The notes under the pieces are model-generated. The model worked only from the letters and a program-made list of their open reading frames with translations, was not told where the DNA came from and made no database searches. Positions 1 to 5,122 of a stretch of DNA of 20,178 nt are shown one piece after another (within the stretch, counting starts at the first letter, position 1; every line of letters starts with the position of its first letter). The DNA is taken from NCBI GenBank assembly GCA_014859805.1, contig JACUTN010000006.1, forward strand, positions 1 through 20,178, in the 5' to 3' direction. Source of the DNA: Candidatus Bathyarchaeota archaeon (GTDB lineage: Archaea > Thermoproteota > Bathyarchaeia > Bathyarchaeales > Bathycorpusculaceae). The translations under genes were made by a program, and so were the position numbers.

Positions 1-398
1 ATTTCTGGTTTTTCCATTAAGACGCGGAAGTATTGCGCCAGAAATGGTTCTTTCTTCAGAATAGCGGCGAGAGTGCTTGATGCTGGACCTATGCCGAAGG
101 GGTCCATAACATGGATACCTAAAACCTTGGCTTCATCAATGTATTTTCCCAGATGATCTGGGTCAACAGTTAATACATCGAAGCCCTCGCATAGGAGCTG
201 AGCTTCAATCTTTCTCAATCCGTAAGGAGCTGCGATTGGTATGCCATCTTTTGTTTTGATTGGCGGAAAAAAGAGCTGTTTGTAAAGCCAGTCTGGAATG
301 ACATTCGGAGGAGCGCATGTTCCGAAACCTACGAATATGTTGTGATGGTAATCGCTCATTAGAGTTCGGTCAGCGGTTAAGAGTATTTTATTGCCCAC
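1..398 (-). CDS. Radical SAM protein, N-terminal part (partial, runs off left edge)
   Basis: This open frame enters from the left edge and gives about 132 residues. The proposed GTG start is at 398, preceded by AAGGAG (411-416) at a 12-base spacing. The product opens with a beta-strand-like segment (ILLTADRTLMSDY), then shows APYGLRKIEA and later DPFGIGPASST. This layout resembles the N-terminal cobalamin-binding-like domain of archaeal B12-type radical SAM proteins, in which GLRK and DP.G.GPAS motifs precede the CxxxCxxC domain. The radical SAM core itself would lie outside the window, so the assignment rests on remembered similarity only. It is transcribed divergently from the radical SAM gene at 528 and shares a 129-base intergenic region with it. 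An internal ATG at codon 14 is a possible but less attractive start because it would cut the first strand. Substrate unknown. Confidence 0.55.
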   Translation of the reverse strand, partial: MGNKILLTADRTLMSDYHHNIFVGFGTCAPPNVIPDWLYKQLFFPPIKTKDGIPIAAPYGLRKIEAQLLCEGFDVLTVDPDHLGKYIDEAKVLGIHVMDPFGIGPASSTLAAILKKEPFLAQYFRVLMEKPE

Positions 399-436
399 GG
401 TTGTTGTTCGCTCCTTAAATGGATATTGTTAATTCC

Positions 437-470
437 AAAACATTTAAATTTTGATATATTTTATACTTAA
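437..470. promoter_or_regulatory. Divergent promoter region with shared AT-rich element
   Basis: The element at 437-459 contains ACATTTAAATTTTGATATAT and is followed by TTTATACTT. On the plus strand the TATA-like boxes lie 60-90 bases before the ATG at 528, whose ribosome binding site (GGGGTGAT) is just upstream. On the minus strand the AAATTTAAATG stretch lies about 26 bases before a putative start that leaves a short leader for the gene beginning at 398. The same 23-base element recurs at 2044-2066 with one mismatch, and more loosely at 3975-3997. Confidence 0.5.
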
Positions 471-527
471 AACTTGTGGTGGAAATAAACCAGAAAAACA
501 TTGTAGGTTTAGTAGAGGGGTGATTAA

Positions 528-1958
528 ATGTCCGAGGCTTTGACGGTTGCTAACATAAGGAGATGGTTGGGCAACCCGATAGTCAGAGCGATCTTAAATA
601 AGAGCGTTAAAAGAGGGAAGGATGGAAAACCGATAATAGAGTGCGCTCTAGAACATTCAGTCTTCGGCACAAAGTGCAGCCTCACTTGCAGTTTCTATTC
701 ATGGTTCATTAATGTGTTGATTAAAAGGTCCGCCGAAATCTTTGGAGTGGATACCAAAGAGGTTCTTGAGGCTCTGAAGGAGCCTTTTTTCAGGAGGGGA
801 ATAAGAAACACGCTGGAGGGAATAGCCGAGTTCGGCATCCAAACTCCTCAAACGACCGCCGCTCCTTTCCTCGTTGTCTGGCAATTCACTAACGCATGTA
901 ACCTAAGATGCAAACATTGTTACGCTTCCGCAATCAGTGAGACAATGCCGGATGAGCTGACTACTGAGGAAGCAAAAGATCTGATAGACGAATTAGCTGA
1001 TTGTGGTGTAGTAGCAATAGCTTTTTCTGGTGGTGAACCATTAATCAGAAAAGATTTCTTTGAAATTGCAAACTACGCGAAAGAAAGAGATTTCTACGTT
1101 TCTGTTGCAACAAACGGGACTTTAATAACACCAAGTATCGGTAAAAAACTAAAAAGTTGCGTTGATTATGTTGAAATATCACTAGATGGATCAAAAGAAA
1201 CACATGAAAAATTCAGAGGTATTTCTGGAGTGTACGACAAAACAATAAATGGAATTAAGAATTGTGTTAAAGAAAAGTTAGATGTTTGTATTGCCCCGAC
1301 AGTCACGAAATATAATTTAAAAGAGATTCCAGAGATTCTCGAACTTGCAAAGGATTTAAAAGCAAATAGATTCATCGCGTTCAATTTCATTCCGACTGGA
1401 CGCGGAAAAAACATAGTTAATCAGGACATAACACCAGAGGAAAGAGAAGAGATTTTGAAATTCTTCTATTCAAAACTCTTAGAAAAGGGTTATCCTGATG
1501 TATTCTCGACTGCACCTCAGTACTCAAGGATATCGATAATGGCAGCGAGGGAGGACCCTGATGCACCTGTTTTACCGACCCATTTTGCTGGTAGGGAGGC
1601 TAGAGAAGCGTTAGTGGGAAAGACAGGAGTTCTATCAGATTTTATCGGTGGATGTGGTTGTGGAAGGATTTATTGTTGTATCGAACCCAACGGGGATGTG
1701 TGGCCTTGTGTTTTTCTACCTATTAAGGTTGGAAATATCAGAGAAAAAAGCTTCAAAGAAATTTGGTTGAATAGCCCTGTCCTAAATGAATTGAGAGATC
1801 GTTCGAAATTAGAAGGTCACTGCAAAGTGTGTGAGTTTCGTAACGTTTGTGGTGGTTGCAGAGCGAGGGCCTACGGATACTTCAAGGATATACAGGCACC
1901 AGACCCCGGTTGCATCTATAACAAGAAATACTGGGAAGAAATTAAAAACACGATGTAG
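528..1958 (+). CDS. Radical SAM/SPASM-like enzyme with archaeal N-terminal domain
   Basis: A 476-residue protein. Residues 1-112 form an uncharacterised alpha-rich domain with cysteines at 39, 50 and 54. The radical SAM core follows: CNLRCKHC (C124, C128, C131) binds the SAM-ligated [4Fe-4S] cluster, GGEP is at 168-171, and the EISLDG strand is at 216-221. The C-terminal third is cysteine-rich: C376, C378, C383, C384 and C394, then C432, C435, C441, C444 and C462 in a CxxCx5CxxC...C pattern. This is a SPASM-type arrangement expected to hold auxiliary Fe-S clusters, as in peptide-modifying and heme-pathway (AhbC/AhbD/NirJ) radical SAM enzymes. The start is supported by GGGGTGAT just upstream. 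The gene precedes a UbiA prenyltransferase by 123 bases, and that gene has its own copy of the shared promoter element. The fold is confident. Substrate and pathway cannot be read from the sequence. Confidence 0.85.
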   Translation: MSEALTVANIRRWLGNPIVRAILNKSVKRGKDGKPIIECALEHSVFGTKCSLTCSFYSWFINVLIKRSAEIFGVDTKEVLEALKEPFFRRGIRNTLEGIAEFGIQTPQTTAAPFLVVWQFTNACNLRCKHCYASAISETMPDELTTEEAKDLIDELADCGVVAIAFSGGEPLIRKDFFEIANYAKERDFYVSVATNGTLITPSIGKKLKSCVDYVEISLDGSKETHEKFRGISGVYDKTINGIKNCVKEKLDVCIAPTVTKYNLKEIPEILELAKDLKANRFIAFNFIPTGRGKNIVNQDITPEEREEILKFFYSKLLEKGYPDVFSTAPQYSRISIMAAREDPDAPVLPTHFAGREAREALVGKTGVLSDFIGGCGCGRIYCCIEPNGDVWPCVFLPIKVGNIREKSFKEIWLNSPVLNELRDRSKLEGHCKVCEFRNVCGGCRARAYGYFKDIQAPDPGCIYNKKYWEEIKNTM

Positions 1959-2081
1959 ATTCTATACATGTGAACACGACTTTCGCAGGGTCCTCATGGT
2001 GCAATACGTATTATGCATACATGCATCACATATTATAATTTACAAAACATTTAAATTCTGATATATCGACTAAACCTCACG
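1959..2081 (+). promoter_or_regulatory. Promoter region of the UbiA gene
   Basis: This 123-base gap holds the near-palindrome TGCAATACGTATTATGCA (2001-2018) followed by ACATGCATCACAT, and then the AT-rich element at 2044-2066 whose core is TTTAAATTCTGATATAT. The TTTAAAT box is centred about 29 bases before the GTG at 2082. No convincing ribosome binding site precedes that GTG, so a leaderless or nearly leaderless transcript is likely. The palindromic stretch upstream of the TATA box could be an activator or repressor site. Confidence 0.45.
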
Positions 2082-3020
2082 GTGAAAACTTCGCAACTCG
2101 TTAATACTTTTGGCAAATTTCACTACTCTACAGCTCTTAAGCAATACGTTAAAGTCACTAGGATTGAGAGCTGGCTTGGCTGGATTTTCAGTTTTTCTTT
2201 TGGTTGCGTATTCTTAGGTTTACCTTCCATTTGGCACATGATTTTTATTTCATTCGCTTTTTTATTCGCTACTGCCAGCGTCTTTGTTTTGAATCAATTC
2301 TTTGACCGAGAAGACGACAAGGAAAACGTTATCAAGTCCGACTTACTTGTGGCATCGGGAAAGATGGCGCCACGAACAGCATTAGTCTTTTCCTTTTCAC
2401 TTATTGCTTTTTGTTTAGTCTTAGTGATTTCAGCCGATGTCAACCTTATACCTTTATTCCTCATTTATCTTGCTTTTTGGACTGCATATTCTGCTCCACC
2501 TTTTAGACTTAAAGCCGTGCCAATCGTAGACTTCATCATTTCAGGCATAGGGGCTGGTCTGCTTCCGTTTTTAATAGGTGCAAGTATTTCTCGCCCATTA
2601 ACCAACAACTTATTATTAGTCATTCTACTGAGTGCCATACCATTGATATTGGCTCATTGCAGTGGTCACATTTTGCAAGCTTTAGGTGATTATGAAGCAG
2701 ATCGGAAAGCAGGGATTCAAACCTTTGTTGTTAAATACGGAAGGAAAAAAGGCGCTGTTTTGATGGGTCTTTTGTCTCTTGCAACAGGAGTTTTCCCCTT
2801 TATTTACGCTGGCTTCGGCTTATTATCTCTCAGCTATATTCCCCTGTTCTTCATACCGCTCTCATTCTGCATACCAATCGCTAGACGTTATATAAACGTA
2901 CTTGGAGACCCAACAACAGAAAACGTCGTCACTTTGCATAAAGCAGTGAGAAAATATGGAATACTGATAATGTTTGTGGTAGGGATTTATGTACTTGCCG
3001 GAAAAATTCTTGCTTTCTAA
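2082..3020 (+). CDS. UbiA-family prenyltransferase (membrane)
   Basis: A 312-residue integral membrane protein with about eight or nine hydrophobic spans. It has both aspartate-rich motifs that bind Mg-prenyl diphosphate in this family. The first is NQFFDREDD at 71-79 (N71, D75, D79). The second is DYEADRKAG at 203-211 (D203, D207), followed by the TFVVKYG segment typical of UbiA. Length is normal. The family moves a polyprenyl chain onto an aromatic, tetrapyrrole or glycerol-phosphate acceptor, and in archaea includes digeranylgeranylglyceryl phosphate synthase and chlorophyll-synthase-like members. The acceptor here is not evident. Its neighbours are a radical SAM enzyme upstream, and a small membrane protein and an Fe-S mini-protein downstream on the same strand. 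The GTG start has no ribosome binding site, but a TATA-like box sits 29 bases before it. This suggests a leaderless message. Confidence 0.85.
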   Translation: MKTSQLVNTFGKFHYSTALKQYVKVTRIESWLGWIFSFSFGCVFLGLPSIWHMIFISFAFLFATASVFVLNQFFDREDDKENVIKSDLLVASGKMAPRTALVFSFSLIAFCLVLVISADVNLIPLFLIYLAFWTAYSAPPFRLKAVPIVDFIISGIGAGLLPFLIGASISRPLTNNLLLVILLSAIPLILAHCSGHILQALGDYEADRKAGIQTFVVKYGRKKGAVLMGLLSLATGVFPFIYAGFGLLSLSYIPLFFIPLSFCIPIARRYINVLGDPTTENVVTLHKAVRKYGILIMFVVGIYVLAGKILAF

Positions 3021-3065
3021 CACTGCACAACTTTCACACTCAACGATGATAAAAAGGTATGAAAA

Positions 3066-3311
3066 ATGAGTTTACTGGATGTGTTGTCTGGGATCATAAC
3101 GATTACTTGCGGAGTTGTAATTGGGACTGTACTCACGTGGATTATCAGCTACTATATGGTCAAAAGAGTTCTGCCAAAACTTTTGAACTCTTTGAGCAAC
3201 AACCCTGAGGTCATAAAGGCGATCCAAGCGATGAGAATGAACTCTAACTGCGAGCAAACTCAAACGAAGACTCCAGACAAAAGAGGTGAGCAACAAGAAG
3301 CTCATACCTAG
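3066..3311 (+). CDS. Small single-span membrane protein, unknown function
   Basis: An 81-residue protein I do not recognise. Residues about 6-28 form one hydrophobic helix (GIITITCGVVIGTVLTWII). A basic, amphipathic stretch follows (VKRVLPKLLNSL), then a polar, glutamine-rich tail ending in EQQEAHT. The start is supported by AAGGT (3054-3058) seven bases upstream. It lies 45 bases after the UbiA gene and 56 bases before the Fe-S mini-protein on the same strand, so co-transcription is plausible. It could be a small accessory subunit or membrane anchor for the prenyltransferase, but nothing in the sequence proves this. The reverse strand of the same stretch is also open, but it has no ribosome binding site or recognisable content. 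Confidence 0.6.
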   Translation: MSLLDVLSGIITITCGVVIGTVLTWIISYYMVKRVLPKLLNSLSNNPEVIKAIQAMRMNSNCEQTQTKTPDKRGEQQEAHT

Positions 3312-3367
3312 CTTAGATTGATAGCAACATTGAAAAAATGTAATAATCCTTTCAAGGGTGTCGAAAT

Positions 3368-3517
3368 TTGTTCATTTGGGTCTTCGAAATTGAAGAAAAG
3401 AAAATTTCAGTTGCTCATCCAGAAAGATGTCATCTTTGTCTCGTCTGCAAGACGGAGTGCCTTGTTCCCACCATCAAAATCGCTGAGATAGCAGTTTTAA
3501 CTGGCGAAATTAAATAA
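3368..3517 (+). CDS. 49-residue ferredoxin-like Fe-S mini-protein
   Basis: This short frame starts with TTG at 3368 and ends with TAA at 3515-3517. AAGGGTG (3354-3360) lies seven bases before the TTG, a strong archaeal ribosome binding site. The product begins MFIWVFEIEEKK and carries CHLCLVCKTEC (C21, C24, C27, C31), the CxxCxxCxxxC pattern that binds a single [4Fe-4S] cluster in bacterial-type ferredoxins, preceded by HPER as in many ferredoxin domains. The second half-cluster motif of a two-cluster ferredoxin is missing, so it is a half-ferredoxin. It sits 56 bases after the small membrane protein and ends before a convergent regulator gene. It may be an electron carrier for the radical SAM or UbiA neighbours, or the remnant of a longer ferredoxin. 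The frame and motif are direct observations; the role is inference. Confidence 0.55.
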   Translation: MFIWVFEIEEKKISVAHPERCHLCLVCKTECLVPTIKIAEIAVLTGEIK

Positions 3518-3625
3518 AGGAATAACCATTCTTCTGAGAGAAATCACCTTCAAAATAATTAGTGAACACTTGAACTGTAGACATGAATTGTGTAAAATAT
3601 TACCGTGGATATCATAAAACGCGAG

Positions 3626-3958
3626 CTAGGTTTTTCTGTGATTAATCAAGTCCATAAGAACTTGCTTAAGCGGTTTGTTGAACATTCTCTGTACATTCCT
3701 GAGAAGACGTTCACCTCTCTTAGTTAAAGAATAATACCTCAGCCTTCTTTTCCCCTTCTCAACCCATTCACTCACAACAAACCCTCCCTTCTCCAGCTTA
3801 CGGAGAAAAGGATACACCATGGCAGGCTTCAGTTTTTGCCCCGTCAACCTCTTAAACTCCAAGATAAGCTCATACCCATGTCTAGGTTTGTCCGAAAGAA
3901 GCCACAAGATGACTGGCCTTTCGAGGCCGCGTAGAAATGCGTCATGAACTTTAACCAT
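3626..3958 (-). CDS. PadR-family transcriptional regulator (first of divergent pair)
   Basis: A 110-residue winged-helix DNA-binding protein from the ATG at 3958, which has GGTGA (3966-3970) seven bases upstream. A longer frame reaches 4111, but its extra residues overlap the divergent promoter and look non-coding. PadR hallmarks are an N-terminal hydrophobic helix (ILWLLSDKPRHGYEL, 17-31), the recognition region (MVYPFLRKLEKGGFV, 47-61) and a basic wing (KGKRRLRYYSLTKRGERLL). There is no long C-terminal dimerisation domain, so it belongs to the short PadR class. The paralogue starting at 4086 is the same length and aligns throughout. It is probably autoregulated through the shared 127-base divergent promoter. 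The ligand is unknown. Confidence 0.8.
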   Translation of the reverse strand: MVKVHDAFLRGLERPVILWLLSDKPRHGYELILEFKRLTGQKLKPAMVYPFLRKLEKGGFVVSEWVEKGKRRLRYYSLTKRGERLLRNVQRMFNKPLKQVLMDLINHRKT

Positions 3959-4085
3959 CAGATGTTCACCATGAAAGTATTTTGAATTTTGATATATCAA
4001 GCTTTCGGAGAATTTAAGAATCTGAACATGAACCATAAATGTATAAACTAAGATACGTATGATTATTTTTTGGGTGGACACGCTA
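3959..4085. promoter_or_regulatory. Divergent promoter between two padR-like genes
   Basis: The region carries TTGATATATCAA at 3989-4000, a perfect 12-base palindrome overlapping a TATA box. It is embedded in a stretch that matches the 437-459 element at 18 of 23 positions. On the minus strand this box lies about 36 bases before the ATG at 3958. A second TATA-like box, AAATGTATAAAC, lies about 45 bases before the plus-strand ATG at 4086. ATGTAT and ATACGT (4037-4056) form an imperfect dyad of the general ATGT/ACAT type reported for PadR operators. Confidence 0.45.
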
Positions 4086-4418
4086 ATGGCAGATTTAGAA
4101 TCAGACATCATTAAGGCTACTGTGAGAGGTTTCAGCAGAGTCCTAATTCTGTGGTTAATAAATCAAAACCCTATGTCAGGCTACGGCGTCACTAAGGAAT
4201 TGAAGAGATTAACTGGACAAAGTTTCCATTCAGGCGTGGTGTACCCTCTTTTGTACGAACTGGAAGAAAACGGACTAATCGCTGGGAAATGGATGCAAAA
4301 ACGCAGAAGACGCATCAAATACTACTCGATAACAAAGGAAGGAACAAAGCTGTTAGCCCATCTGCATAAGATTTTCGAAATGCCCGTTAAGGAAATTCTA
4401 AAGGATTTCATTACCTAA
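4086..4418 (+). CDS. PadR-family transcriptional regulator (second of divergent pair)
   Basis: A 110-residue short PadR-type winged-helix protein. The ATG at 4086 is preferred over the in-frame upstream start at 4059. GGGTGG precedes it by about eight bases, and residues from there align with the divergent paralogue. Matching features are ILWLINQNPMSGYGVTKEL (20-38), the VVYPLLYELEENGLI recognition region (46-60) and the basic wing (MQKRRRRIKYYSITKEGTKLL). It ends 143 bases before the oxidoreductase operon on the same strand and could regulate that operon, the radical SAM-UbiA block, or only itself and its sister. No ligand-binding domain is visible. Confidence 0.8.
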   Translation: MADLESDIIKATVRGFSRVLILWLINQNPMSGYGVTKELKRLTGQSFHSGVVYPLLYELEENGLIAGKWMQKRRRRIKYYSITKEGTKLLAHLHKIFEMPVKEILKDFIT

Positions 4419-4561
4419 AGGGTTGGACCGCCGCGGTTACGGTTTAAGCGTGTTGTCAAGTTCGTAAGGCACTTCTGTCTTGTTCTGTTTTCTGCTTTGT
4501 TTCGGAAAAGTGTATATGTTAGATCTTCCAAATAAGTCGAAGACTCGTGGAGAGAAAAATC
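4419..4561 (+). promoter_or_regulatory. Promoter region of the 2-oxoacid oxidoreductase operon
   Basis: The first part holds the GC-rich inverted stretch ACCGCCGCGGTTACGGT, then a pyrimidine-rich run (4471-4503) that may end the padR transcript. A TATA-like box, GTGTATATGTTA (4509-4520), lies about 48 bases before the ATG at 4562. That predicts a leader of roughly 20 bases containing GGAGAG as the ribosome binding site. Confidence 0.45.
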
Positions 4562-5122
4562 ATGAAAAGATTATTAGAAGTCAGATGGCATGGCAGAGGT
4601 GGTCAAGGAGCATGGACAGCCAGCGAGTTGCTTGCAAGAGCAGCAATCCACGAAGGAAAGTATATTCAGTCTTTTCCAGAATTTGGTCCGGAACGCATGG
4701 GTGCTCCATTGCGTGCTTTCACGAGAATCAGTGATGAGCCGATCCGGATGCACTGTGCAGTTTACAATCCTGATGTTGTGGTTGTTTTGGACCCAACACT
4801 GCTTAAAACCGTGCCAGTCACTGAAGGCTTAAAGGATGGAGGAGTAATCCTAGTTAATTCTAAGGAGGATTCTGCTGAACTTAAGAAGACGCTCAAAGCG
4901 GAGAAAGCTAAAGTTTTGACCATCCCAGCAACAGAGATAGCCGTTAGGATCTTGGGGAGACCTATAACAAACACAGCCATGTTAGGAGCAGTCGCACGTG
5001 TAACCGGAATAGTCAGCTTGGAAAGCATCGAAAAAGTTGTTAGAGAACGTTTCCGACAGAATATAGCTGAGAAAAATGTCGCCGTAGTAAAAGAAGTCTA
5101 CAAGGAGGTAAAATCTGAGTGA
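4562..5122 (+). CDS. porC: 2-oxoacid (pyruvate):ferredoxin oxidoreductase, gamma subunit
   Basis: A 186-residue gamma subunit of the heterotetrameric oxidoreductase that converts a 2-oxoacid and CoA to acyl-CoA, CO2 and reduced ferredoxin in the cytoplasm. It carries the family's N-terminal WHGRGGQGAWTASELLA motif, the SFPEFGPERMGAPLRAF segment and the late PITNTAMLGAVAR motif. Length is normal. The ATG at 4562 has GGAGAG eight bases upstream. A GTG 15 bases further up is in frame but would consume that site. The stop overlaps the next gene's GTG start by four bases, so translational coupling is likely. Pyruvate is the likely substrate from overall resemblance, but related enzymes act on other oxoacids. 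Confidence 0.85.
   Translation: MKRLLEVRWHGRGGQGAWTASELLARAAIHEGKYIQSFPEFGPERMGAPLRAFTRISDEPIRMHCAVYNPDVVVVLDPTLLKTVPVTEGLKDGGVILVNSKEDSAELKKTLKAEKAKVLTIPATEIAVRILGRPITNTAMLGAVARVTGIVSLESIEKVVRERFRQNIAEKNVAVVKEVYKEVKSE

Noticed and set aside
528..1958. Naming the radical SAM enzyme AhbC, AhbD or NirJ from its cysteine-rich tail
   Set aside because: The CxxC-rich tail is shared by many SPASM-type families, and no other heme genes are in the window, so a specific name would be unsupported.
1831..2061. A 76-codon plus-strand frame overlapping the radical SAM 3' end
   Set aside because: It lies in another frame of a well-supported gene, has no ribosome binding site and no domain.
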